Source: Alphaproteobacteria bacterium (lineage in GTDB: Bacteria > Pseudomonadota > Alphaproteobacteria > CAAGCB01 > CAG-977). Taken from it: a stretch of DNA of 60,307 nt. The notes beneath the pieces are model-generated. The model searched no databases. It saw only the letters and a list, made by a program, of their open reading frames with translations, and was not told where the DNA came from. The translations under genes and the position numbers were made by a program. The DNA lies in assembly GCA_900768845.1 (NCBI GenBank), contig CAAGEK010000034.1, forward strand, positions 1-60,307. Direction: 5' to 3'. Below, in pieces: positions 16,960-26,780 of this stretch (its first letter is position 1; each line of letters starts with the position of its first letter).

Positions 16960-17993
16960 CCGAAGACAGGATTGTCAGCCCCGCCAAACGTGACGAAGAC
17001 GATGATGCGGCGTCTTTGCGTCCGCGTACCCTGTCTGATTTCATCGGGCAGAAAAGCGTTTGCGACAATCTGAAAATTTTCGTATCGGCGGCGTTGGCGC
17101 GTGAAGAGGCGTTGGATCATGTGTTGCTTTCGGGCCCCCCCGGATTGGGGAAAACGACGCTGGCGCAAATCATCGCCCATGAATTGGGCGTGGGGTTTCG
17201 TGCGACGTCCGCTCCGATGATTTCAAAAGCCGGCGATTTGGCGGCGATTTTGACAAATCTGGAAAAAAACGACGTTCTGTTCATTGATGAAATCCACCGT
17301 TTGAATCCTTCCATCGAAGAAGTCCTGTATGCGGCGATGGAGGATTTCCAGCTGGATTTGATTATCGGCGAAGGCCCTGCGGCGCGCTCCGTGCGCATAG
17401 ATTTGCAACCGTTCACTTTGGTCGGCGCAACGACACGGTCGGGGCTTTTGACCCAGCCTTTGCGCGACAGGTTCGGCATTCCGTTGCGGTTGGATTTTTA
17501 CACTCCCGACGATTTGGAAAAAATTGTCGTGCGCGGCGCGGGTGTTTTGAACGCCGCCGTAACGTCCGACGGAGCGCGTGAGATCGCCAAACGTTCAAGA
17601 GGGACGCCCCGCGTGGCGGGACGGTTGCTTAAACGCGTCAGGGACTTCGCTTCGTTCGCCGGCGGAAAGGAAATAGACGCGAAACTGGCGGATGCGGCTT
17701 TGAAGCGTTTGGACGTTGATGCACGCGGTTTGGATATGATGGACAGGCGGTATTTGACGTGTATCGCCGAAAAATACGCCGGCGGCCCCGTCGGTGCGGA
17801 TACTCTGGCGGCGGCTTTGGCCGAGGAGCGCGATACGATCGAAGAGGTCATCGAGCCTTATTTGTTACAGCAGGGGTTCGTCCAGCGTACGTCACGCGGG
17901 CGGGTTCTGTCCGCGTCGGGGTTCAAACATTTGGGGTTGAAACCGTCTGCGGCGGTTGCGGAAACTTTGGCTTTGTTCGGAGAAAAAACATGA
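16956..17993 (+). CDS. ruvB: Holliday junction branch-migration ATPase RuvB
   Basis: 345 residues. Walker A GPPGLGKT (about residue 60), Walker B LFIDEIHRL, sensor 1 GATTR, arginine finger region LRDRFG, and a C-terminal winged helix that includes GFVQRTSRGRVL. Drives branch migration as hexamers on RuvA. Both ends overlap neighbours by ATGA, so ruvA, ruvB and ybgC are tightly coupled. Confidence 0.97.
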   Translation: MTEDRIVSPAKRDEDDDAASLRPRTLSDFIGQKSVCDNLKIFVSAALAREEALDHVLLSGPPGLGKTTLAQIIAHELGVGFRATSAPMISKAGDLAAILTNLEKNDVLFIDEIHRLNPSIEEVLYAAMEDFQLDLIIGEGPAARSVRIDLQPFTLVGATTRSGLLTQPLRDRFGIPLRLDFYTPDDLEKIVVRGAGVLNAAVTSDGAREIAKRSRGTPRVAGRLLKRVRDFASFAGGKEIDAKLADAALKRLDVDARGLDMMDRRYLTCIAEKYAGGPVGADTLAAALAEERDTIEEVIEPYLLQQGFVQRTSRGRVLSASGFKHLGLKPSAAVAETLALFGEKT

Positions 17994-18388
17994 AATCTGT
18001 TTTGCCCGTCAAAATTTATTATGAAGACACCGATGCGGGCGGCGTTGTTTATTACGCGAATTACCTGCGTTACGCCGAACGCGGACGGACGGAGTTTTTT
18101 AAACAGGCCGGATTTTCAAACGCGCAGTTTTTGAATTGCGAAACACCCGTCGCTTTTATGGTAAAGCGGTGTGAAGCCGATTACTTGCGTCCCGCACGGT
18201 TGGAGGACGAGCTGTCCGTGGAAACGGAGATCGGGGAAATCGGCGGCGCGTCGCTGACCTTCCTTCAAACGGTCGTGCGCGGCGGGGAAACGCTGGTGAA
18301 AATGCGGGTGGTCGTCGTTTGCGCGTCTTTGGCGACGGGAAAGCCTTCGCGCCTGCCTGTCGAAGTGCGTGAAAAGTTGGCGTTGTAA
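17990..18388 (+). CDS. ybgC: Acyl-CoA thioesterase YbgC (tol-pal operon)
   Basis: 132 residues. Hot-dog fold with YYEDTDAGGVVYYANYLRYAERGRTE; the Asp in DTDAGG is the catalytic residue of the 4-hydroxybenzoyl-CoA thioesterase/YbgC class. Hydrolyses acyl-CoA or acyl-ACP and is linked to phospholipid metabolism at the Tol complex. Starts within the ruvB stop codon. First gene of the tol set. Confidence 0.93.
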   Translation: MKSVLPVKIYYEDTDAGGVVYYANYLRYAERGRTEFFKQAGFSNAQFLNCETPVAFMVKRCEADYLRPARLEDELSVETEIGEIGGASLTFLQTVVRGGETLVKMRVVVVCASLATGKPSRLPVEVREKLAL

Positions 18389-18448
18389 TTGTGCGCCGAT
18401 ATGGGTTAATCTGTGGACTGAAATTTTTTCTTTAAACGGGAGAGCTTT

Positions 18449-19186
18449 ATGCAAGCGGGAACAATGCAGGCTGTGGCAAGTGCAAACCTGTCCATGTGGG
18501 GATTGTTTATGCAGGCGGACTTCATCGTCAAAACGGTGATGATTCTGTTGATGACCGCGTCGGTTTGGTCTTGGGCGATTATCTTTGAAAAGGTGATGCT
18601 GTTGCGTTCCGCGCAGGAAGCCGCCAAAAAGTTTGAAAGCCAGTTTTGGTCGGGCGGCTCGTTGGACGAAATGTATGAACAGCTGGAAGCAAAGCCTTTC
18701 CGTTTAGACCCGATGTCCGCCATTTTCGTTGCGGCAATGCGCGAATGGCGCAGGTCTTCGGGGGTGTTGAGCGGCGGCGTGCACGGCACCAGTTTGCAAC
18801 AGCGCATCGACCGCGTGATGCAAATCACTTTGGATCGTGAACTTGACCGCATGGAAAAAAGGATGAACTTTTTGGCCTCAACGGGATCGGTTTCTCCGTT
18901 CGTCGGGTTGTTCGGAACGGTTTGGGGCATTATGAACAGCTTTCATTCCATCGGGTCGAGCAACAATACGTCTTTGGCCGTCGTCGCCCCCGGCATCGCC
19001 GAAGCTTTGTTCGCGACGGCGTTGGGGCTGGTTGCCGCCATTCCCGCCGTTTTGGCGTATAACAAGTTGAGCAGTGATATGAACCGCTATGCCAAAACGT
19101 TGGAAAATTTCGCAGGCGAGTTCAGCACCATCCTGTCCCGTCAGATTGACGATACGGCTCACCGCCCTGAAAAAAGGAGCGCGTAA
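18449..19186 (+). CDS. tolQ: Tol-Pal system proton channel TolQ
   Basis: 245 residues, three transmembrane segments (about 28-48, 150-175 and 185-205). The channel motif STGSVSPFVGLFGTVWGIM and the third helix IAEALFATALGLVAAIPAV are typical. With TolR it uses the proton gradient to energise TolA during outer-membrane constriction. GGGAGAG precedes the ATG. tolR starts on the base after its stop. Confidence 0.96.
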   Translation: MQAGTMQAVASANLSMWGLFMQADFIVKTVMILLMTASVWSWAIIFEKVMLLRSAQEAAKKFESQFWSGGSLDEMYEQLEAKPFRLDPMSAIFVAAMREWRRSSGVLSGGVHGTSLQQRIDRVMQITLDRELDRMEKRMNFLASTGSVSPFVGLFGTVWGIMNSFHSIGSSNNTSLAVVAPGIAEALFATALGLVAAIPAVLAYNKLSSDMNRYAKTLENFAGEFSTILSRQIDDTAHRPEKRSA

Positions 19187-19663
19187 ATGGGGGCGTCCGT
19201 AAAGTTTTCCGGAAGAGGCAAGCGGCATCAGGGTTCTTTTAACGAGATCAACGTTACGCCGATGGTCGACGTCATGCTTGTGTTGTTGGTCATTTTCATG
19301 GTGACCGCGCCCATGCTGACGACGGGCGTTTCTTTGGATCTGCCGAAGGGCGACGGTCAGGCGATCGAAGACAGCGACCGCGCCGTGGATATCAGCGTTG
19401 ATGCGCGATCAAACATCTATTTGGGGGATTCCAAAGTCAGACCCGACGCTTTGGTCAAGCGGTTGCAGGCCATGCAACGCAGTAATCCCGCATTGAAAAT
19501 CATTATCAGCGGGGACAAGGCGGCTTCGTACGGTCAGGTGATCGAGCTGATGTCCCTGTTGCGTTTGGCGGGCATATCCAAGGTCGGTTTGAAAACGGGC
19601 GATTTGCTGGATACGGGAATGACGCCGTCTTTGGAAAAGGTCGGAGCGGTGAAAGGAAAATGA
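19187..19663 (+). CDS. tolR: Tol-Pal system protein TolR
   Basis: 158 residues. NEINVTPMVDVMLVLLVIFMVTAPML is the single transmembrane helix with proton-carrying Asp28. The C-terminal periplasmic domain has the ExbD/TolR fold. Stator partner of TolQ. Its last codons overlap the tolA start (ATGA). Confidence 0.96.
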   Translation: MGASVKFSGRGKRHQGSFNEINVTPMVDVMLVLLVIFMVTAPMLTTGVSLDLPKGDGQAIEDSDRAVDISVDARSNIYLGDSKVRPDALVKRLQAMQRSNPALKIIISGDKAASYGQVIELMSLLRLAGISKVGLKTGDLLDTGMTPSLEKVGAVKGK

Positions 19664-20649
19664 CGGCGGTGGGATTACGGCTTTCCCTGTTTATGCGTCT
19701 GCGCCATTATCCGTTCGTTTTCAGAACGGTACAGGCGATTTTTGACCATGTTCCGATGGTTTTGTCCGTTTCCCTGCATTTGTCCGTTATTTTTTTGCTG
19801 ACATACGACTTTTATACCGAATCAAAGGACAAAGTCGTTTCCGTGCCGATGTTCGTCGTCGATTTGACCGACGTTAAAATCGGAGCGATGACGAATTTGC
19901 CGCCGAAGCTGATAGAGGGAAAAAAGAAACCTTCCAAATCGAAACGTCTCAAAACGTCGGCCTACAGTACGGCCAAAGGAGGCAAAAAAGCGTCCGGAGG
20001 AGCGGTCAGAGGCGGCGCGGGGACGGGGGAGGCTTCATCCGCGTCGGGAGCCAGACTGGAATCCGAATTGAACAGTATGCTGGAGGGGATTTCCTCTAAA
20101 AAAAGCGGGAAAAAGGACGCGACGCCGTCAAATTCCGTTAAATCGGCGGGGGACGGTTCGGCGGGCGGGGACGCTTTTAAAACGTTGCTGGCGTCCGTGG
20201 ACGGCATTCGCGGCGGAATGGGATATTCGTCCGAACAGCCGGACATTCCCGCCGAAGAACGCGAAAACGACGGTATCGAAGGCGGATCGGGCGGCAGTTA
20301 TATCCGCGAGTTGAGCGTTTCCGATCGGGATATGCTGGGATTGAAATTGCGCCAGTGTTGGAATCTCGACCCCGGCGTCCGCGGCATAAAGGATATGAAC
20401 ATAGAAATACGCGCCTATTTGAATCGCGACGGCACGGTAAAGGATACGAAGATTTTGAATTCCCGCCGCTCTTCTTCGGATCCGGCTTTCCGCAGCGTTG
20501 CGGAAAGCGCACGCCGTGCGATTTATATCTGCGATAAACAAGGCGACGCCTCTCCGTTCAAAATATTCCCGAAATATTACGAACGGGCGTACGACGATTG
20601 GAAAACGTTGAAATTAAGATTTAATCCTTTTGACGGAGGAGTTTTATAG
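19660..20649 (+). CDS. tolA: Tol-Pal system protein TolA
   Basis: 329 residues. One transmembrane helix (about 27-47). Residues 85-215 are Gly/Ser/Lys-rich (KKASGGAVRGGAGTGEAS and similar) in place of the long Ala/Lys/Glu helix of enterobacterial TolA. The C-terminal 110 residues form the TolA/TonB-C domain: LRQCWNLDPGVRG, IEIRAYLNRDGTVKD, and ICDKQGDASPF with Cys. It links the inner membrane to Pal/TolB. Position between tolR and tolB makes the identity firm despite the unusual middle. Confidence 0.88.
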   Translation: MTAVGLRLSLFMRLRHYPFVFRTVQAIFDHVPMVLSVSLHLSVIFLLTYDFYTESKDKVVSVPMFVVDLTDVKIGAMTNLPPKLIEGKKKPSKSKRLKTSAYSTAKGGKKASGGAVRGGAGTGEASSASGARLESELNSMLEGISSKKSGKKDATPSNSVKSAGDGSAGGDAFKTLLASVDGIRGGMGYSSEQPDIPAEERENDGIEGGSGGSYIRELSVSDRDMLGLKLRQCWNLDPGVRGIKDMNIEIRAYLNRDGTVKDTKILNSRRSSSDPAFRSVAESARRAIYICDKQGDASPFKIFPKYYERAYDDWKTLKLRFNPFDGGVL

Positions 20650-20652
20650 CCA

Positions 20653-21981
20653 ATGACAAAGCGTCTTTTCCTTTTATTTTTTGTTGCCGTCCTGTTTTTC
20701 GCCGTTCCCGCTCGGGCGGAGTTGAGCATTGATATAACGGGGGCGCGTTCGGAACCGATGGCGGTCGCTTTGCCCGATTTTGCGGCGAACAATCCTCAGG
20801 GGACGGCTGTTGCGAAAAAAATCCGCAATATCATCCAAAACGATTTGGAAAGTTCGGGGTTGTTCCGCGTTTTGGAAAAAGGCGCGTATTTGCAAAAATT
20901 CAAAGGGATCGGCGAAGCTCCGCGCTTTGTCGATTGGCAGGCCGTCCGTGCGGAAGCCTTGATTCAGGGGCAGGTGGAGTACGTTTCCGATAAAAAAATC
21001 CGCGTGTCTTTCAGGTTGTGGGATGTGTTTTCCTCCGAAGAACTGTCCTCCGCGGCTTTGGAAATCGAAAAGAAAGGTTTGCGCCGCGTCGCCCATATCA
21101 TTGCCGACATGATTTACAAAAGGATCACCGGCGAAGAAGGGTATTTCGATACGCGCATCGTTTATGTCGCGGAAACGGGAACGCCTTTGAACCGTATCAA
21201 ACGGTTGGCCATTATGGATCAGGACGGGGATAATCACCAATTCCTGACCGACGGGTTGAATCTGGTTTTAACGCCGCGTTTCTCCCCGAATATGCAACAG
21301 ATTACATATATGTCGTATTACAAGGATTTGCCCCGCGTTTATCTGTTCGACATTGAAACGGGTAAACAACAGATCGTCGGCGATTTTCCGGGGATGACCT
21401 TTGCTCCGCGTTTTTCTCCCGACGGACACAAGCTGATCATGTCGATGGCGGAAGACGGAAACAGCGATATTTACGAAATGAATCTGGATACGCGTTCGGT
21501 GCGCCAGCTGACGCGTCATCCTGCGATTGACACGTCGCCCAGCTATTCTCCGGACGGCAAGAAAATCGTTTTCAATTCGGACAGAAGCGGCTCGCAACAA
21601 CTTTATGTCATGGACAGGAACGGCAAGAACGTCCGTCGTATCAGTTTCGGGTCTGGGCGTTATGCGACGCCGGTCTGGTCGCCGCGCGGAGATTACATCG
21701 CATTTACGAAAATGTTGGGCAGAAAATTTTATATCGGCGTGATGTTCCCCGACGGAACGGGAGAGCGTCTGGTCGCGGACGGGTATTTGGTGGAGGCTCC
21801 GACGTGGTCGCCGAACGGCCGTCTGCTGATGTATTTCCGCCAAGATCCCCCCGGAAAGAACGGAATCCCCGGAGCGACGAAAATTTACGCCGTCGATATC
21901 ACGGGATACAACGAACGCCGTCTGGTCACACCGGTTGACGCGTCCGATCCGGCGTGGTCGCCCTTGTTGTCAAACAGGTAA
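20653..21981 (+). CDS. tolB: Tol-Pal system periplasmic protein TolB
   Basis: 442 residues. Signal peptide cleaved after ARA (residue 22). The N-terminal domain carries the TolA box region; the C-terminal six-bladed propeller is marked by repeated PRFSPDG, SPSYSPDGKKI, TPVWSPRGDYI and PTWSPNGRLL. Binds Pal and is regulated by TolA. GGAGGA lies 14 bases before the ATG. Confidence 0.97.
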   Translation: MTKRLFLLFFVAVLFFAVPARAELSIDITGARSEPMAVALPDFAANNPQGTAVAKKIRNIIQNDLESSGLFRVLEKGAYLQKFKGIGEAPRFVDWQAVRAEALIQGQVEYVSDKKIRVSFRLWDVFSSEELSSAALEIEKKGLRRVAHIIADMIYKRITGEEGYFDTRIVYVAETGTPLNRIKRLAIMDQDGDNHQFLTDGLNLVLTPRFSPNMQQITYMSYYKDLPRVYLFDIETGKQQIVGDFPGMTFAPRFSPDGHKLIMSMAEDGNSDIYEMNLDTRSVRQLTRHPAIDTSPSYSPDGKKIVFNSDRSGSQQLYVMDRNGKNVRRISFGSGRYATPVWSPRGDYIAFTKMLGRKFYIGVMFPDGTGERLVADGYLVEAPTWSPNGRLLMYFRQDPPGKNGIPGATKIYAVDITGYNERRLVTPVDASDPAWSPLLSNR

Positions 21982-22090
21982 CCTAAAGAATTATGACTTG
22001 TGTGATATTTTGAGTTGATAAAGAAGATAAAATTTATTAAATTCAAAAATCATACAGATTTTGGTGTTTTATTATTTGGGAGAATTCTTT

Positions 22091-22579
22091 ATGAAAACAC
22101 GTTTTCTGGCCGTTTTGGCTTCCTTAGCTTTGGTTTCCGCTTGCGCCAGCACCGACAGTGCCGAAGAAGCGTCCGCCGCGACGACGCAGCAGGCCGCGAT
22201 TGAAGAACAGAACGAAGATTTCGCTCAGGCCGCAAAAGACCGCGTTTTCTTCGGTTTCGACAAGTCGACCCTGAACGCGGAAGCCGTCGACACCCTGAAA
22301 GCTCAGGCTGAATGGTTGTTGGCCAATCCCGATACGACGGCCGTTGTCGAAGGCCACACCGACGATCGCGGTACGCGTGAATACAACTTGGCTTTGGGTG
22401 AACGCCGCGCCGTCGCCGTCAAGAACTATCTGATTTCCCGCGGTGTTGACGCTTCCCGCATCAAAACGATTTCCTACGGCAAAGAACGTCCGGCCGTCGT
22501 CGGTGCGAATGAAGCCGCTTGGGCTCAGAACCGCCGCGCCGTTACGGTTGTCGTTATCGCCGAAGCCGACGCCGAATAA
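22091..22579 (+). CDS. pal: Peptidoglycan-associated lipoprotein Pal
   Basis: 162 residues from MKTRFLAVLASLALVSAC. Lipobox LVSAC with lipidated Cys18. OmpA-type domain (about 55-160) with FFGFDKSTLNAEA, VVEGHTDDRGTREYN and LGERRA, the diaminopimelate-binding set. Anchors the outer membrane to peptidoglycan. The 110-base gap after tolB is AT-rich and may hold a separate promoter, as is common for pal. Confidence 0.96.
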   Translation: MKTRFLAVLASLALVSACASTDSAEEASAATTQQAAIEEQNEDFAQAAKDRVFFGFDKSTLNAEAVDTLKAQAEWLLANPDTTAVVEGHTDDRGTREYNLALGERRAVAVKNYLISRGVDASRIKTISYGKERPAVVGANEAAWAQNRRAVTVVVIAEADAE

Positions 22580-22599
22580 TCCTTTCGCGGATTGAAACG

Positions 22600-22632
22600 A
22601 TAAAGCACCTCTTTTCGGGGTGCTTTATTTTT
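22600..22632 (+). terminator. Terminator after pal
   Basis: ATAAAGCACCTCTTTTCGGGGTGCTTTAT hairpin followed by T-rich sequence, 20 bases past the pal stop. Transcription of cpoB may partly read through or start anew. Confidence 0.85.
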
Positions 22633-22708
22633 TGTCCGGAATGAATAAAAACGATTGATAAACATACCGGTGATTTTATAATTAATGAAATTTTGCGACG
22701 GGGGCACA

Positions 22709-23572
22709 ATGAAAACGCTTTTTTGTTTGATTTTCTGCGGTATGTTGCTGTGTTGCGGAACCGACTCCGTCGCCGAAGGCGTCGGAGAGCTGACAACCCG
22801 CTTGGATCGTGTGGAATTGGGATTGAAACGGGTTCAAAAAAATTTGGCCGCCGTAAAGAAAAACGCGGGCGGATCCGGTTCCGACGCCGCGTTTATGCAG
22901 GTGCAGGAATTGGAACAGTCCGTGCGGACTTTGACCGGCGATGTCGAAACATTGCGTTTCAAGCACGACAAATTGGAAGAACGGCTGAATAAAATCAATA
23001 CGGATAACGATTTACGCTTTAAATCTTTGGAAGATAAAATCTCAAAACTTCAAGGGCGTTTGGATAAAATGTCCGAAGCCGAGCGCAAAGCCGCCAAGGA
23101 AAAGGAACGCGAAAAGGCCAAGGAAGCCGCTACCGTAAAAGCGGGACAACAAAAAATGTCAAAAATAAAAGCGGAATACGGATCTTTAAAGGCGGATGAA
23201 TTATACAAACAAGCGATGGCGGCTTTGAAAAAAAACGATTATAAAAATGCCGAAGCGCGGTTTGAAGCCGTCACGGTTTTGTACCCGAAACACAAACTGG
23301 CCGGAAACGCTCAATATTGGATGGGGGAATCTTTTTACGCACGCGGAAATTACGAACAGGCCGCGGTCGCTTTCGCCGACGGATTCAAACTGTACCGCGA
23401 CAGCCAAAAAGCTCCGGACAACCTGTTGAAACTGGGGCTGACAATGTCGCGCTTGAATAAAAAGAAAGAAGCGTGCATTGCTTTTAAAACATTCGGTCGC
23501 GAATATCCCAAAGTTTCCGATGCGATGAAAAAACGTTTGGAATCCGAAACGAAAAAAGCCGGATGCCGCTGA
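22709..23572 (+). CDS. cpoB: Tol-Pal cell-division coordinator CpoB (YbgF)
   Basis: 287 residues starting MKTLFCLIFC, with GGGG 7-8 bases upstream. Signal peptide to about residue 24, then a trimerising coiled coil (about 28-125), a charged linker and C-terminal tetratricopeptide repeats (about 150-285) with YKNAEARFEAVTVLYPKHK and GNAQYWMGESFYARGNYEQA. In E. coli CpoB couples Tol-Pal activity to PBP1B. The stop codon overlaps the tilS start (TGATG). Confidence 0.92.
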   Translation: MKTLFCLIFCGMLLCCGTDSVAEGVGELTTRLDRVELGLKRVQKNLAAVKKNAGGSGSDAAFMQVQELEQSVRTLTGDVETLRFKHDKLEERLNKINTDNDLRFKSLEDKISKLQGRLDKMSEAERKAAKEKEREKAKEAATVKAGQQKMSKIKAEYGSLKADELYKQAMAALKKNDYKNAEARFEAVTVLYPKHKLAGNAQYWMGESFYARGNYEQAAVAFADGFKLYRDSQKAPDNLLKLGLTMSRLNKKKEACIAFKTFGREYPKVSDAMKKRLESETKKAGCR

Positions 23573-24849
23573 TGGCGTTTGACAAAGCGCGGTTGGAAAC
23601 CTTTTTCGACGGGGTGATGGAACGTTTCGGTTTCGGCAAGGGCGGCCGGAAAATCGCCGTTGCCGTTTCCGGCGGAGCGGACAGTATGGCTCTTTGCCGT
23701 TTGTTGCACCGGTTCGCCCGAAAAAATGCGACGCCGCTTGTTATTTTTAACGTCGATCACGGTTTGCGTCCCGAATCCGCCGACGAAAGCCGTTGGGTCG
23801 CTCGGGAAGCGGCGCGTTTGGACATTCCCTGTCACATTTTAAAACGCACCGGAGAAAAGCCGTCGTCGGGAATAGAGCGAACCGCACGGAACGACCGTTA
23901 CGGGTTGTTGTTCGCGGCATGCCGTTCGGCCGGTGCGGACGCGTTGTTTCTGGGGCACCACAAACGGGATCAGGCCGAAACGTTTTTAATCCGCAAACGC
24001 GCAAACAGCGGGGCGTTCGGATTGGCGGGGATGTCGGCGGTGCGTTCGTTCGCCTTTGGCAGGATGTACCGCCCTTTGCTGGGAATTTCTCCGGAAGATT
24101 TAAGGGCTTATAATAAAAGCATAGGACAGGAATGGGTCGAAGATCCTTCCAATGCGACGGACGAATTCGAGCGCGGCCGGTTGAGAAGGAGCGTGTCCGC
24201 GGAGGTTTTGGAGGATGCTTTCCGTCAAAGCCTGATTTACGGCGGGCGGCGCATCGAAACGGAAAGAAAAAGAGCCGGATTTTTATCGTCCGTTGCGGAA
24301 ATATCGAATGCCGGTTTCGCGCTTTTTTCTCGTAAAGATTTTGTGGAAGCGGACAGGGAAACGGCTCTGGGAAGTTTGGCGGAACTGATCCGTGCGATTG
24401 CGAACAAGCCTTATTTCCCTGCGGCGGATGCGCTGAACCGCCTGTACGGCTCCGTTTCCTCTTTTGGATTTTCGGGGGCGACGCTCGGCGGATGCCGGAT
24501 TTCTCCCGCTTCAAAAGACAGGGTTTTGATTTGGAGGGAATATTCCGATTTGCCGGCTCCATCCGTTGTCGAGGGCGAACGTTTGTTCTATTGGGATCGA
24601 TTCGCTTTTGAATTGTCGGAAAGCGTGCCCGAAAAACTGACCGTCGCGCCGCTTGAAGACCGGTTGAAAAAGCTCCGGCCGTATCCGAAACGGTGTTTTT
24701 TTTGCGTTCCGGCACTTTTTGACAGAGAAGGTCTTTTTCTTGCGCCGCATTTGGGGTATAAGAAAACAATGGTTTCCTGTCGGGCGGATTTTGCGCCGCT
24801 GTTTCCCGTGTGCCTGTCGCCCGAATGGACGCTTCCCGTTGTTTTTTGA
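23572..24849 (+). CDS. tilS: tRNA(Ile)-lysidine synthetase
   Basis: 425 residues. N-type ATP pyrophosphatase P-loop AVSGGADSMAL (about 33-42), then VDHGLRPESADE and LFLGHHKRDQAET. It converts C34 of tRNA-Ile(CAU) to lysidine so that AUA is read; essential. The start at 23572 overlaps the cpoB stop (TGATG); an ATG three codons earlier is possible. The C-terminal domain is long and divergent. Directly upstream of ftsH, as in many bacteria. Confidence 0.94.
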   Translation: MAFDKARLETFFDGVMERFGFGKGGRKIAVAVSGGADSMALCRLLHRFARKNATPLVIFNVDHGLRPESADESRWVAREAARLDIPCHILKRTGEKPSSGIERTARNDRYGLLFAACRSAGADALFLGHHKRDQAETFLIRKRANSGAFGLAGMSAVRSFAFGRMYRPLLGISPEDLRAYNKSIGQEWVEDPSNATDEFERGRLRRSVSAEVLEDAFRQSLIYGGRRIETERKRAGFLSSVAEISNAGFALFSRKDFVEADRETALGSLAELIRAIANKPYFPAADALNRLYGSVSSFGFSGATLGGCRISPASKDRVLIWREYSDLPAPSVVEGERLFYWDRFAFELSESVPEKLTVAPLEDRLKKLRPYPKRCFFCVPALFDREGLFLAPHLGYKKTMVSCRADFAPLFPVCLSPEWTLPVVF

Positions 24850-24870
24850 AACTTTTTTAAGGCGGTTGTC

Positions 24871-26775
24871 GTGAAAAGGAATTTTTTCATTTGGGTTCTT
24901 GCGGCGATGATATTGTTCACGCTGTTTGATTCTTTCCAACAAGGAGCCGGCGGCAAAAGCCGTGTCAATATGCCGTTTTCCGATTTCACCCGTCAGGTTC
25001 GGGACGGAAAGGTCGGCGAAGTCGTTTTGCGCGGCCGCAAAATTGAAGGAGTCTTGACGGACGGGCAGCGTTTTTCCCTGTATGCGCCCGAAGATTCGGG
25101 CTTGGTTCCGATGCTGTTGGAAAAAAATGTCATTGTGACGGCTCTGCCTTCCGAAGCCGAGGAAACGTCGTTCTGGAGCGGGTTGCTGTACTGGTTGCCG
25201 TTCGTTTTGTTCATCGGTGTGTGGATTTTCTTTATGCGCCAGATGCAGGCGGGAAACGGAAAGGCGATGAGTTTCGGCAAATCCCGCGCAAGGATGCTGG
25301 AAGGGCAGGGCAAGGTGACTTTCGCCGATGTCGCGGGCATTGATGAAGCCAAGGAAGACTTGGTCGAGATTGTCGATTTTCTGAAAGACCCTCCGCGTTT
25401 CCAGCGTTTGGGCGGCAAAATCCCCCGCGGCGTTTTGCTGGTAGGTCCTCCCGGAACGGGTAAGACGTTGCTGGCCAAAGCCATTGCAGGCGAAGCCAAC
25501 GTTCCGTTCTTTACGATTTCCGGTTCGGACTTTGTCGAAATGTTCGTCGGCGTCGGGGCGTCACGCGTCCGCGATATGTTTGAACAGGCGAAAAAGCATT
25601 CCCCGTGTCTGGTGTTCATTGACGAAATCGACGCCGTGGGGCGTCATCGCGGCGCGGGGCTGGGCGGCGGAAACGATGAACGCGAACAGACGTTGAACCA
25701 GTTGCTGGTCGAAATGGACGGTTTCGATACGAACGAAGCCGTCATCCTGATCGCCGCGACGAACCGTCCCGACGTTTTGGATCCCGCTTTGTTGCGCCCC
25801 GGCCGTTTCGACCGTCAGGTCGTCGTGCCGAATCCCGACGTTGCGGGACGCGAAAAAATCCTGAATGTGCATATGAAAAAAGTCCCCGTGGGGCCTGACG
25901 TAAACGTTTCCGTTCTGGCACGCGGAACCCCCGGCTTTTCGGGCGCGGATTTGGCGAATCTGGTCAACGAAGCGGCTTTGCTGGCGGCGCGCCGCAACAA
26001 ACGCGTCGTGACGATGTCCGATTTTGAATACGCCAAGGACAAAGTCATGATGGGGGCGGAACGCCGTTCCATGGTTATGAGCGAAGACGAAAAGAAAATG
26101 ACGGCTTATCATGAAGCCGGTCACGCGATTTGCACCATTCATTGCGACCATTCCGATCCGATCCACAAAGCGACGATTATTCCGCGGGGCAGGGCTTTGG
26201 GCATGGTGATGCAATTGCCCGAACGCGACAATATCTCTTATTCAAAGGCCAAGCTGAAAGACCGTTTGTGTACCGCTTTCGGCGGACGCGTCGCCGAAGA
26301 AATCATTTTCGGTTCCGACAACGTTTCGACGGGGGCGGAATCCGACATCCGTATGGCGACTTCGATTGCCAGACGCATGGTGACGGAATGGGGCATGAAC
26401 AAGGATATCGGCCCGATCGCTTTGGAAGAACCCGACGGAGAGGTGTTCTTGGGCTATTCGATGTCAAAGCGCAAAGCGTTGTCCGATGAAATGGCGACGA
26501 AAATCGATATGGAAATTCGTGCGATTATTGACGAAGCCTATAATCGTTCCCGCTCGATTTTGACCGAATACGGGCATGAATTGGAATTGCTGGCTCAGGC
26601 GTTGCTGGAATACGAAACCCTGACCGGCGAAGAAATCAAAGCCGTCGTCAAGGGTGAAAAAATCGTCCGCGAAGAAACGGGGGCGAAGGTTTCCGCCCGA
26701 TCGACCGTTCCGGTCAGCGAAGAGGTCTTCGGTACGGAAAACGGATCGGAAGAAACGAAGGGTGAAGAAGACTGA
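24871..26775 (+). CDS. ftsH: ATP-dependent zinc metalloprotease FtsH
   Basis: 634 residues, GTG start. Two transmembrane segments (about 6-22 and 103-123) flank a small periplasmic domain. AAA+ module: Walker A GPPGTGKT (192-199), Walker B LVFIDEID, second-region-of-homology arginines near 308-314. Zinc site HEAGH at 414-418. Degrades misfolded membrane proteins and regulators such as LpxC. The Glu/Thr-rich tail is variable. Confidence 0.98.
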   Translation: MKRNFFIWVLAAMILFTLFDSFQQGAGGKSRVNMPFSDFTRQVRDGKVGEVVLRGRKIEGVLTDGQRFSLYAPEDSGLVPMLLEKNVIVTALPSEAEETSFWSGLLYWLPFVLFIGVWIFFMRQMQAGNGKAMSFGKSRARMLEGQGKVTFADVAGIDEAKEDLVEIVDFLKDPPRFQRLGGKIPRGVLLVGPPGTGKTLLAKAIAGEANVPFFTISGSDFVEMFVGVGASRVRDMFEQAKKHSPCLVFIDEIDAVGRHRGAGLGGGNDEREQTLNQLLVEMDGFDTNEAVILIAATNRPDVLDPALLRPGRFDRQVVVPNPDVAGREKILNVHMKKVPVGPDVNVSVLARGTPGFSGADLANLVNEAALLAARRNKRVVTMSDFEYAKDKVMMGAERRSMVMSEDEKKMTAYHEAGHAICTIHCDHSDPIHKATIIPRGRALGMVMQLPERDNISYSKAKLKDRLCTAFGGRVAEEIIFGSDNVSTGAESDIRMATSIARRMVTEWGMNKDIGPIALEEPDGEVFLGYSMSKRKALSDEMATKIDMEIRAIIDEAYNRSRSILTEYGHELELLAQALLEYETLTGEEIKAVVKGEKIVREETGAKVSARSTVPVSEEVFGTENGSEETKGEED

Positions 26776-26780
26776 CTTTG

